From positions 1 through 12,607 of the forward strand of contig JBCBWG010000079.1 in assembly GCA_039817205.1 (NCBI GenBank): a DNA stretch of 12,607 nucleotides, written 5' to 3'. The notes beneath the pieces were generated by a model. That model worked only from the letters and a program-made list of their open reading frames with translations. It ran no database searches and was not told the DNA's origin. A program made the position numbers and the translations under genes. Source of the stretch: JBCBWG01 sp039817205. GTDB lineage: Bacteria; Pseudomonadota; Alphaproteobacteria; Rhizobiales; Hyphomicrobiaceae. Positions 1-6,697 of this stretch are shown in pieces (the first letter of the stretch is position 1; every line of letters starts with the position of its first letter).

Positions 1-218
1 AGGCGTCGGCGAGGGCTTCGACGGAGCGGGTGATGTCGGCTTCGGTGACGCCGCCGCCGAGATCGCAGACTTGGACGCGACCGTTGCGGCGATCGTTGCG
101 CCCTACCTGACCGTCTCAACACCCGCCGTCGGCGCCGCAAAACACCTCGCCTGCGATCTCGGCGGCGGCGTCACCGAAGCCGACATCACCCGCTCCGTCG
201 AAGCCCTCGCCGACGCCT
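1..218. repeat. 68-bp perfect inverted repeat (fold-back) at the left edge
   Basis: Bases 1-68 are the exact reverse complement of bases 151-218, checked base by base with no mismatch; the 82-nt spacer is 69-150. Pairing breaks at base 69 (a) against base 150 (c). The right arm lies in the coding sequence of the enoyl-CoA hydratase-like gene, so the left arm replaces what should be its upstream coding sequence. A long perfect inverted copy at a sequence edge is typical of amplification or assembly fold-back chimeras. A genuine inverted duplication is also possible. Whether the match continues to the left of the window cannot be seen. Confidence 0.95.
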
Positions 219-286
219 GGGAGAGCGAAGACGCCCAAAGCCGCATCGCTGCGTTTCTGAAGAAGCGGGCGCGATCAAAAAGCTGA
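2..286 (+). CDS. Enoyl-CoA hydratase/isomerase-like protein, C-terminal fragment
   Basis: This open frame runs from the window edge to a TGA at 284-286. From about base 69 it reads DLDATVAAIVAPYL, a helical stretch, then ITRSVEALADAWESEDAQ and RIAAFLKKR. The pattern 'AxxWxSEDAQxxIAAFLxKR' is the usual C-terminal end of enoyl-CoA hydratase/isomerase (crotonase) proteins, which hydrate 2-enoyl-CoA thioesters in fatty-acid or amino-acid breakdown. The crotonase active site (oxyanion-hole Gly and catalytic Glu) would lie upstream and is absent here. The first 22 codons fall in the inverted copy of bases 151-218 and are probably not native coding sequence, although by chance they contain no stop. 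A TTG at 71 could be read as a start but I do not think it is one. The gene converges on lpdA. The family call rests on about 70 residues only. Confidence 0.55.
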   Translation, partial: GVGEGFDGAGDVGFGDAAAEIADLDATVAAIVAPYLTVSTPAVGAAKHLACDLGGGVTEADITRSVEALADAWESEDAQSRIAAFLKKRARSKS

Positions 287-330
287 CGAAGGAGCGTCTA
301 CGATCGCGCTGCGACTGCCTCTCGGAACTG

Positions 331-355
331 AAAAAACAGCACTGCTCATGCAATG
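331..355 (-). terminator. Likely rho-independent terminator of the pdh operon
   Basis: On the minus strand the last codons of lpdA form a 6-bp stem, CATTGC (bases 350-355) against GCAGTG (340-345), with one G.U wobble and an ATGA loop. It is followed by CTG and six Ts (331-336). The hairpin overlaps the lpdA TGA at 346-348. The stem is short, so efficiency is uncertain, but the position at the operon end and the T-run fit a terminator. Confidence 0.45.
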
Positions 356-2112
356 GCTTTTTGCGGTGGCAGGTCCGTGCAAACGCCTTCGGCGACTTCG
401 GCAGCCATGCCAACGCTTTCACCGAGCGTCGGGTGAGGATGGATGGTCTTGCCGATGTCGGCTGCATCCGCGCCCATCTCGATGGCGAGGCAGATTTCGC
501 CGATGAGATCGCCCGCGTTGGTGCCGACGATGCCGCCGCCGATCACGCGATGGGTTTCGGTGTCAAAGATCAGCTTCGTAAAGCCCTCATCGCGACCGTT
601 GGCGATGGCACGACCGGACGCCGCCCAAGGGAACACTGATTTTGCGACCTTTATGCCCTTCGCCTTCGCATCCGTTTCGGTGACGCCCGCCCAGGCAATT
701 TCAGGGTCGGTGTAGGCGACCGACGGGATCTGGCGCGCGTCAAAATGTGATGGCTTGCCGTTCGCTGCTTCCGCGGCGACATGGCCCTCGTGCACAGCCT
801 TGTGGGCAAGCATGGGCTGCCCGACCAAATCGCCAATTGCGAAGATATGTTCGACGTTCGTCCGCATCTGGCTATCAGCTTCGATGAAGCCGCGTTCAGT
901 GACCGCAACGCCCGCGTTGCCAGCGTCGATCAGATCACCGTTCGGCGTTCGGCCGACCGCAACCAAAACACGATCATACATTTGCGGGCCGTCGGGTGCC
1001 TCGGCTCCTTCGAACGTCACATGAATGCCGTCGGCGCCAGCCTCCACACCGACCGTCTTCGTATTGAGCATGATGCGGTCAAAGCGGTGCTTGTTGACCT
1101 TCTGCCAAACCTTCACGAGATCACGGTCAGCACCGGGCATCAGACCATCAAGCATTTCGACGACATCGATCCGCGAGCCGAGCGACGAATACACGTTCGC
1201 CATCTCGAGCCCGATGATGCCGCCGCCGATGACAAGCATTTTTTTCGGGATGTCGCGCAGTTCCAGCGCACCGGTGGAATCGACGATGCGCGGATCGTCC
1301 GGAATGAACGGTAGTTTCACAGGCTCCGAGCCTGCCGCGATGATCGCTTTTTCAAAGCGCACGACGACCCGGCCGGACCCATCCGATTTCTCAACGGCGA
1401 CATGGTTTGGGTCAAGGAACGCCCCTGTCCCGGTCACCACGTCGACCTTACGCATCTTGGCCATGCCAGCGAGCCCGCCGGTTAATTTGCCAACGACCTT
1501 GTCTTTGTGCGCGCGCAGTTTTTCCAGGTCGATCGTCGGCGCCGCGAACGTGATGCCGTGATCAGCGAACGTTTTGACCTCGTCCATGACCGCTGCTGTA
1601 TGCAACAGCGCCTTCGATGGGATGCAACCGACGTTGAGGCAGACGCCGCCGAGAACCGGCCAGCGTTCGACGATGACGGTTTTCATGCCGAGGTCTGCCG
1701 CACGGAACGCAGCCGAATAGCCGCCGGGCCCGGCGCCAAGCACGAGCACTTCGCACGACAGATCGGCGTCACCGCTATGGCGCGCAGCCGTCGGTGCCGG
1801 GTTCGGCGCGCTCGGCGTTTCCGCCGGTGCTTCAACCGCCGCCGCCGCGCCCGTGCCGGCCGTCGCCCCAGCCTCGGCCGGCTCTAACGTCATGATCACG
1901 CTGCCCTGGCCGACGCGATCATTGAGCGCGACTTTGACATCGACCACTTTACCCGCCTGAGGCGCTGGCACTTCCATCGTCGCCTTGTCGCTCTCAAGCG
2001 TGATCAGCGGGTCTTCGGGCTCCACGGACTGCCCAGGCTCCACGTGGATTTCGATCACCGGCACGTCTTCGAAATCGCCGATGTCGGGGACTTTTATTTC
2101 AATCGTTGTCAT
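346..2112 (-). CDS. lpdA: Dihydrolipoyl dehydrogenase (E3) with N-terminal lipoyl domain
   Basis: This 588-residue protein is the E3 component of pyruvate dehydrogenase. It reoxidises the dihydrolipoyl groups of the complex using FAD and passes electrons to NAD+ in the cytosol. Residues 1-77 are a lipoyl domain with the swinging-arm Lys43 in LESDKATMEVP. Residues 78-118 are an Ala/Pro-rich flexible linker. The flavoprotein follows: FAD-binding GAGPGG at 126-131, redox-active disulfide CLNVGC (Cys158/Cys163), an NAD-binding GGGIIGLEMA, the second FAD motif before AIGDL, and the C-terminal catalytic pair His560/Glu565 in HPHPTLGE. All key residues are present. At 588 aa it is about 110-120 aa longer than plain E3, as expected for the lipoyl-fused type known from Neisseria (P64k) and Ralstonia/Alcaligenes. 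The ATG at 2112 is right because the lipoyl domain begins there; the ribosome site is weak (GGAC). It is the last gene of aceE-aceF-lpdA, 77 bp after aceF. Confidence 0.96.
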   Translation of the reverse strand: MTTIEIKVPDIGDFEDVPVIEIHVEPGQSVEPEDPLITLESDKATMEVPAPQAGKVVDVKVALNDRVGQGSVIMTLEPAEAGATAGTGAAAAVEAPAETPSAPNPAPTAARHSGDADLSCEVLVLGAGPGGYSAAFRAADLGMKTVIVERWPVLGGVCLNVGCIPSKALLHTAAVMDEVKTFADHGITFAAPTIDLEKLRAHKDKVVGKLTGGLAGMAKMRKVDVVTGTGAFLDPNHVAVEKSDGSGRVVVRFEKAIIAAGSEPVKLPFIPDDPRIVDSTGALELRDIPKKMLVIGGGIIGLEMANVYSSLGSRIDVVEMLDGLMPGADRDLVKVWQKVNKHRFDRIMLNTKTVGVEAGADGIHVTFEGAEAPDGPQMYDRVLVAVGRTPNGDLIDAGNAGVAVTERGFIEADSQMRTNVEHIFAIGDLVGQPMLAHKAVHEGHVAAEAANGKPSHFDARQIPSVAYTDPEIAWAGVTETDAKAKGIKVAKSVFPWAASGRAIANGRDEGFTKLIFDTETHRVIGGGIVGTNAGDLIGEICLAIEMGADAADIGKTIHPHPTLGESVGMAAEVAEGVCTDLPPQKAIA

Positions 2113-2189
2113 CGGATTGTTGTCCGTTGCATGTCGGGAGTGCGGGGCTCGCTCGTGAAATCAGTGCTTCAGAGAAGGCGGTTGGCCGA

Positions 2190-3509
2190 TCACAGCACCA
2201 ACTGTCGAACGTCCTCCAAGAACTCGCACAAGCGGCGCGTGAACCGCGCGGCAAGCGCACCGTCAATGACCCGGTGATCATAGGACAGGCAAAGTGGCAG
2301 CATGTTCGCTGGCTGGAATGCCGCGCCGTCCCACTTCGGTTTCATTTGCGAGCGCACGACGCCGAGGATGGCGACTTCCGGTGCGTTGACGATCGGGGTG
2401 AACTGCGTGCCCCCGATCCCGCCGAGACTTGAGATCGAGAACGTGCCGCCCTGCAAATCTGAGGGCGTGATCTTGCCTTCGCGCATGCGCGCCGACACGT
2501 CACCGAGTTCCTTTGAGAGATCGATGATGCCCTTACGATCCGCTTCTTTCACCGTTGGCACGACGAGACCGTCCGGCGTGTCGACGGCAACGCCAATGTT
2601 GTAATAGCGTTTGTAGATCAGCGACGCGCCCCCGGGCGCGATCGAGGAATTGAACTCGGGATGCTCTTTCAAAGTCGCGACGGCCGCTTTGATCAGGAAT
2701 GAGAGCAGCGTCACGCGATAGCCTTGGGGCTTGGCCTTCGCATCAAGCTCGCGGCGGTATTTATCCAATTCCGTGATATCGGCTTCATCGGTATGAGTGA
2801 CGTGCGGGACGTTGAGCCAGGCCCGGTGCAAATGCGGCCCGGACAATTTCTTGAGCCGCGAGAGTTGCTTTTCTTCGGTCGGTCCGAACTTCGAAAAATC
2901 TTGGGCCGGGATTGGCGGAATGCCCATGCCGCCGTGCGATGCTGCGGCACCGGCGGCTGGACCCGATGCGCCAGCAAGCGCTGCCTTCACATCGTCTTTT
3001 GTGATGCGGCCCTTGGCGCCCGTCCCCGTCAGCTTTTTGAGATCAACCCCCAGCTCACGCGCGATCATGCGGACCGATGGGCTTGCATGCACGTTGCCAA
3101 AGCTGTCCGGCACGGGCGGCGGCATGCTGGGTCGGGCACTTGGCGCGGTTGCGTTCGCAGCAACGGTGGCCGGCATGGGCGCTGGAGCCGCCGCAGCCGA
3201 CGGTTCAGACGTCGGTGGTGCCGCTGCACCGTTTGCCTTCGATGATGCATCGCCGTCCGTTGCGCTGTCGCCATCTGCTTCAAGTTTCAGGATCGCCGAA
3301 CCCTGGCTGACCTTATCGCCGACATTGACAAGCACTTCGACGATTTTGCCCGCCTGAGGCGCCGGCACCTCCATCGTCGCCTTATCGCTTTCCAGCGTCA
3401 GAAGCGGGTCCTCTGGCGAGACCACATCACCGGCATTGACCAGGATTTCGATCACCGGCACGTCGGCGAAGTCACCAATGTCTGGAACTTTGATGTCGAT
3501 GGCGGGCAT
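2190..3509 (-). CDS. aceF: Pyruvate dehydrogenase E2, dihydrolipoyllysine acetyltransferase
   Basis: This 439-residue protein is the structural core of the pyruvate dehydrogenase complex. It moves the acetyl group from E1 to CoA. Domain order: one lipoyl domain (1-78, lipoylated Lys43 in LESDKATMEVP), a long Ala/Pro linker (80-138), the E1/E3-binding domain (141-178, SPSVRMIARELGVDL...GAKGRITKDDV), a second linker, and the acyltransferase domain (about 205-439) with the active-site motif DHRVIDG (His412, Asp416). Only one lipoyl domain is present, compared with three in E. coli AceF; the second lipoyl domain of the system is carried on E3. An in-frame ATG 75 bp upstream (3584) would overlap the aceE stop. 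I prefer the ATG at 3509 because MPAIDIKVPDIGDF is the true lipoyl-domain beginning and the extra 25 residues look like translated spacer. The gene lies 71 bp after aceE, within the same operon. Confidence 0.95.
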   Translation of the reverse strand: MPAIDIKVPDIGDFADVPVIEILVNAGDVVSPEDPLLTLESDKATMEVPAPQAGKIVEVLVNVGDKVSQGSAILKLEADGDSATDGDASSKANGAAAPPTSEPSAAAAPAPMPATVAANATAPSARPSMPPPVPDSFGNVHASPSVRMIARELGVDLKKLTGTGAKGRITKDDVKAALAGASGPAAGAAASHGGMGIPPIPAQDFSKFGPTEEKQLSRLKKLSGPHLHRAWLNVPHVTHTDEADITELDKYRRELDAKAKPQGYRVTLLSFLIKAAVATLKEHPEFNSSIAPGGASLIYKRYYNIGVAVDTPDGLVVPTVKEADRKGIIDLSKELGDVSARMREGKITPSDLQGGTFSISSLGGIGGTQFTPIVNAPEVAILGVVRSQMKPKWDGAAFQPANMLPLCLSYDHRVIDGALAARFTRRLCEFLEDVRQLVL

Positions 3510-3556
3510 TGCTGGCTCGCTTCTTGGTTCGGGATCAGTCGTTGTCAGATCGGCTT

Positions 3557-3576
3557 GGTGCCGTGGTCGCGGCACC
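3557..3576 (-). promoter_or_regulatory. Intercistronic hairpin between aceE and aceF
   Basis: Just past the aceE stop (3581-3583) the minus strand holds GGTGCCG-CGACCA-CGGCACC, a perfect 7-bp GC-rich stem with a 6-nt loop. There is no T-run, so it is not a standard terminator. A stable hairpin here could protect the aceE part of the transcript, or cause partial termination or processing and so set E1:E2 ratios. The structure is seen in the sequence; the role is inference. Confidence 0.4.
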
Positions 3577-3580
3577 CAAA

Positions 3581-6238
3581 TCAAGCACGCGCCGGGTCCG
3601 GTTTGTTCGGGTCGATACCATACTTTGCGATGGCCTCGCTGACGGTTTTCGACGGGATTTTGTTCTCTTCGGCAAGCGCCTTCAGGGCTGCAACGGCGAC
3701 GAAATGACGGTCCACCTCAAAGTGAGAGCGGAGCTTGCGACGGAAATCGGAGCGGCCAAACCCGTCGGTTCCGAGCACATGATAGCGATCCGACACGTGC
3801 GCGCGGATCTGCTCCGAGACCAGTTTCATATAATCGGTCGCGGCGACCACCGGTCCGTCACAACCCGTCGCCAGAACCGACGTCACATACGGGCGACGAC
3901 TGGGCTCTTCAGGGTGCAACATATTCCAACGGGCCGTTTCATCGGCTTCACGGGCAAGCTCGGTGAAGCTGGTGACGGAGTACACGTCGGCGGAGACGCC
4001 AAAGTCATTCGCGAGCAGTTCGGCGCCTGCGATCACCTCGTTGAGAATCGCGCCAGCACCGAGCAGCTTTACCGTCTGGCGCGCTGATGTCTCGGCAGAC
4101 TTCAGGCGATAAATGCCCTTGATGATGCCGTCTTCGACACCCTCCGGCATCGCCGGATGCTGATAGTTCTCATTGAGCGTGGTGATGTAATAGAAGACAT
4201 CCTCTTGCTCTTTCACCATCCGGCGCAGACCATCCTGAATGATGACGGCGACTTCGTAGGCGAATGTTGGATCGTACGAGATGCAATTCGGGATCGTTGC
4301 CGACAGAAGATGACTGTGGCCGTCTTCGTGTTGAAGCCCTTCACCGTTGAGCGTCGTGCGGCCCGAGGTGCCTCCGATCAGAAAACCACGCGCGCGGCTG
4401 TCACCGGCCGCCCAGCAGAGATCGTGCACGCGCTGGAAACCAAACATCGAATAGAAGATGTAGAACGGGATCGTGATGACGTTCGAATGCGAGTAGCTGG
4501 TCGCCGCCGCAATCCATGATGACATGGCACCTGCTTCGTTGATGCCCTCCTGGAGCATCTGGCCCGTCTTGTCTTCCTTGTAGAACATCAGCTGGTCGGC
4601 ATCTTGCGGCTGGTACAGCTGACCAACCTGACTGAAGATGCCGTATTGGCGGAACATGCCTTCCATGCCGAACGTCCGGCTTTCGTCAGGCACGATCGGC
4701 ACGATGCGTTTGCCAAGGCTCTTGTCGCGCATCAGCGTATTTAGGACGCGGACGAACGCCATCGTCGTCGAAATTTGGCGGTCGCCGGTTGCCTCAAGCT
4801 GGCCTTTGAATGCGCTGAGCTCCGGTACAACAAGATCGTCATCCGCTTTCATGCGCCGCTGCGGCAGCGATCCGCCAAGCGCTGCGCGGCGCTCTCTTAG
4901 ATACTTTTCCTCTTCGCTCCCCTCGGGCAATTTGAGGAACGGCAATTCGGGAAGCTGTTCATCGGTGAGCGGAATACGGAACCGATCGCGGAATTGCTTC
5001 AGCGCATCGAGGTTCATCTTCTTGGCCTGGTGGGCCATCATCTGGCCTTCACCAGCATCGCCCATGCCATAGCCCTTGACCGTTTTCGGCAAGATCAGCG
5101 TCGGCTGACCTTCGTGATCAACGGCTGCTTTATAAGCAGCGTAAACCTTGAGCGGGTCGTGACCACCGCGGGTCAACGCAAAGATCTTTTCGTCCGACCA
5201 GTCCGCAACCATTGCAGCTGTTTCCGGATACCGGCCGAAAAACTTCTCGCGGACGAACGCACCATTCTTCGATTTGAAGTCCTGGTATTCGCCGTCGACA
5301 CATTCTTCCATCAGCTGGCGTAGGCGACCCGTCGTGTCGCGAGCGAACAGCTCATCCCAACCCGACCCCCACAGCACCTTGATGACGTTCCAGCCGCAGC
5401 CGCGGAAGTTGCCCTCAAGCTCCTGCACGATTTTGCCGTTGCCACGGACCGGTCCGTCCAACCGTTGCAAGTTGCAATTGATGACGAAGATCAGATTGTC
5501 GAGCTTCTCGCGACCCGCGAGCGAGATCGCGCCGAGGCTCTCGGGTTCATCCATTTCGCCATCGCCGCAGAACACCCAAATCTTGCGGTTTGTCGTATCG
5601 GCATGGCCGCGATGATGAAGATACTTCAGGAAGCGCGCGAGATAGATTGCCGTAATCGGACCAAGGCCCATCGAGACGGTCGGGAACTGCCAAAAGTCAG
5701 GCATCAGCCAAGGGTGCGGATAGGACGACAACCCGTTGCCATCAACTTCCTGGCGAAAATTGCTCAGCTGCTCTTCGGTCAAACGCCCTTCAAGATAGGC
5801 GCGCGCATAAATCCCTGGCGATGAGTGGCCCTGATAGAAGATGAGATCGCCGCCGTGGTCGGCACTCGGCGCTTTCCAGAAATGGGTGAAGCCGGTGTCG
5901 TACAGCATCGATGCCGATTGAAATGAGGCGATGTGGCCACCGAGTTCCGAGCTTTCCTTGTTGGCCTTCAGCACAATGGCGGCTGCGTTCCATCGGATAT
6001 GTGCGCGGATGCGGCCTTCGATCCCGAGGTCGCCCGGATGTTCGGGCTGCTTCTCCGGCAGGATTGTGTTTACGTAAGCGGAGTGCGCGGCGAACGGCAG
6101 CGATGCACCGGCTCGACGTGCGGTTGCGACGACCTCCTCAAGAATGTCGTCGGCGACGCCCGTTCCTTCAAACGCGATGACGGAGTTGATCGCCTCGGTC
6201 CACTCGGCGCGCTCGGCAACATCGTCGAGTTTTGTCAT
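3581..6238 (-). CDS. aceE: Pyruvate dehydrogenase E1 component, homodimeric type
   Basis: This 885-residue protein is the thiamine-diphosphate-dependent E1. It decarboxylates pyruvate and acetylates the lipoyl group of E2. It matches the single-chain (alpha2) E1 of E. coli, which has 887 aa, along its whole length as I recall that sequence. Marks include HSAYVNTI near residue 52, SELGGHIASFQS (97-108), the ThDP/Mg motif CGDGEMDEPES (224-234) with NCNLQRLDGPVRGNGK following, KGYGMGDAGEG and the HQAKKMN His (403) that matches E. coli His407, RTFGMEGMFRQ, the long GGTSGRTTLNGEGLQHEDGH block, and VLGTDGFGRSD near the C-terminus. No key residue appears to be missing. The ATG at 6238 is supported by AGGGAG (bases 6249-6254) 10 nt upstream. 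It is the first gene of the aceE-aceF-lpdA operon. Many alphaproteobacteria instead use the two-subunit PdhA/PdhB E1, so this type is notable if the host is one of them. Confidence 0.97.
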   Translation of the reverse strand: MTKLDDVAERAEWTEAINSVIAFEGTGVADDILEEVVATARRAGASLPFAAHSAYVNTILPEKQPEHPGDLGIEGRIRAHIRWNAAAIVLKANKESSELGGHIASFQSASMLYDTGFTHFWKAPSADHGGDLIFYQGHSSPGIYARAYLEGRLTEEQLSNFRQEVDGNGLSSYPHPWLMPDFWQFPTVSMGLGPITAIYLARFLKYLHHRGHADTTNRKIWVFCGDGEMDEPESLGAISLAGREKLDNLIFVINCNLQRLDGPVRGNGKIVQELEGNFRGCGWNVIKVLWGSGWDELFARDTTGRLRQLMEECVDGEYQDFKSKNGAFVREKFFGRYPETAAMVADWSDEKIFALTRGGHDPLKVYAAYKAAVDHEGQPTLILPKTVKGYGMGDAGEGQMMAHQAKKMNLDALKQFRDRFRIPLTDEQLPELPFLKLPEGSEEEKYLRERRAALGGSLPQRRMKADDDLVVPELSAFKGQLEATGDRQISTTMAFVRVLNTLMRDKSLGKRIVPIVPDESRTFGMEGMFRQYGIFSQVGQLYQPQDADQLMFYKEDKTGQMLQEGINEAGAMSSWIAAATSYSHSNVITIPFYIFYSMFGFQRVHDLCWAAGDSRARGFLIGGTSGRTTLNGEGLQHEDGHSHLLSATIPNCISYDPTFAYEVAVIIQDGLRRMVKEQEDVFYYITTLNENYQHPAMPEGVEDGIIKGIYRLKSAETSARQTVKLLGAGAILNEVIAGAELLANDFGVSADVYSVTSFTELAREADETARWNMLHPEEPSRRPYVTSVLATGCDGPVVAATDYMKLVSEQIRAHVSDRYHVLGTDGFGRSDFRRKLRSHFEVDRHFVAVAALKALAEENKIPSKTVSEAIAKYGIDPNKPDPARA

Positions 6239-6264
6239 GGGCGTTGGGCTCCCTCATGGCTTTC

Positions 6265-6310
6265 TGACCGGCTTGCGAGGCGGTCACTCGGGCGGAGGCG
6301 TCCCGCCCGA
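6265..6310 (-). promoter_or_regulatory. Two hairpins in the presumed aceE leader
   Basis: Two dyads lie 27-72 nt upstream of the aceE ATG. The first is TGACCG (6265-6270) and CGGTCA (6281-6286), a perfect 6-bp inverted repeat with a 10-nt spacer. The second is TCGGGCGG (6288-6295) and CCGCCCGA (6303-6310), a perfect 8-bp GC-rich stem with a 7-nt loop. Neither is followed by a T-run on the minus strand. They could be an operator or a leader structure affecting aceE translation. The symmetry is seen; the role is inferred. Confidence 0.35.
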
Positions 6311-6378
6311 CATAGCGCACACTCATCAAGCGGCATCTGGTTCGTCAATTGGTCGAAGGGCGTTGCGTTCCATGTGGT

Positions 6379-6399
6379 AACCGACGCTTGTCGACGGTT
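6379..6399. promoter_or_regulatory. Imperfect palindrome, possible operator for the pdh promoter
   Basis: AACCGACG-CTTGT-CGACGGTT has 7 of 8 arm positions symmetric. It lies about 140 bp upstream of the aceE start. Size and symmetry fit a dimeric regulator site, but I do not recognise the motif as that of a named regulator. Confidence 0.3.
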
Positions 6400-6440
6400 G
6401 GTCGCGCAACTGAAACTGCACGGGCCATCTGGCCGGGCTC

Positions 6441-6470
6441 GAACAACGGCAACAATCGTTTCGGTTGTTC
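6441..6470. promoter_or_regulatory. Spaced dyad GAACAAC...GTTGTTC
   Basis: Perfect 7-bp arms at 6441-6447 and 6464-6470 are separated by 16 nt, about 200 bp upstream of aceE. The centre-to-centre distance is about 23 bp, roughly two helical turns, which suits a dimeric DNA-binding protein. Function is unknown, and short dyads also arise by chance. Confidence 0.25.
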
Positions 6471-6608
6471 TATTTGGCTGCAAGTCGGCCGCCGATAAAT
6501 ACGACCACAGCGATGCGTCAAAACGTTCAGCAATTGCTGGCAACCTTTTCGGTCAGCGGGTTCCAGCGAACCGCTCGTCGCCCTCGGCCATCATTAATCT
6601 GTGATCCA

Positions 6609-6680
6609 GGCGCTGGGTTCCATGCTCGGGGCTCCAGGCTCTGTGACCCAGGCTCTGGGCTCTGGGCTCTGGGCTCTGGG
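6609..6680. repeat. Degenerate 7-bp tandem repeat array (GGCTCTG)
   Basis: Four exact GGCTCTG copies start at 6651, 6658, 6665 and 6672, and another exact copy lies in register at 6637. In-register variants are at 6609 (ggcgctg), 6616 (ggttcca), 6623 (tgctcgg), 6630 (ggctcca) and 6644 (tgaccca), so the 7-bp period spans about 72 bp and decays leftward. Pairs also make a 14-bp higher-order unit. GGCTCC (6630-6635) pairs with GGAGCC (6679-6684) to bracket the core. The array starts about 18 bp beyond the LysR stop codon. It looks like a slippage-prone minisatellite; its G-runs may also form secondary structure. Confidence 0.9.
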
Positions 6681-6697
6681 AGCCGGGCCATAACGCG

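Larger units (their letters stand above)
6239..6697 (-). other. Intergenic region upstream of the pdh operon
   Basis: These 459 bp between the LysR stop and the aceE start hold no gene I can support. A 102-codon minus-strand frame (6235-6543) overlaps the aceE start and has no recognisable domain. The region must carry the pdh promoter. The only -35-like hexamer I noted is TTGACG on the minus strand (6516-6521) with a poor TTTATC 16 nt further on (6494-6499), which I would not rely on. The dyads and the heptamer array found here are listed separately. Confidence 0.7.

Noticed and set aside
1025..1561. 178-codon plus-strand frame opposite lpdA
   Set aside because: Antisense shadow of a well-supported gene in GC-rich DNA; low-complexity Ser/Arg/Pro product.
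2724..3357. Long plus-strand frames opposite aceF
   Set aside because: Mirror of the Ala/Pro linker and lipoyl coding sequence; no domain of their own.
6347..6353. AATTGGT, half of an E. coli PdhR box, upstream of aceE
   Set aside because: The second half (ACCAATT) is absent at the required 3-nt spacing, so it is probably chance.
6235..6543. 102-codon minus-strand frame just upstream of and overlapping the aceE start
   Set aside because: No recognisable domain, no good start context, and it covers the presumed pdh promoter and leader dyads.
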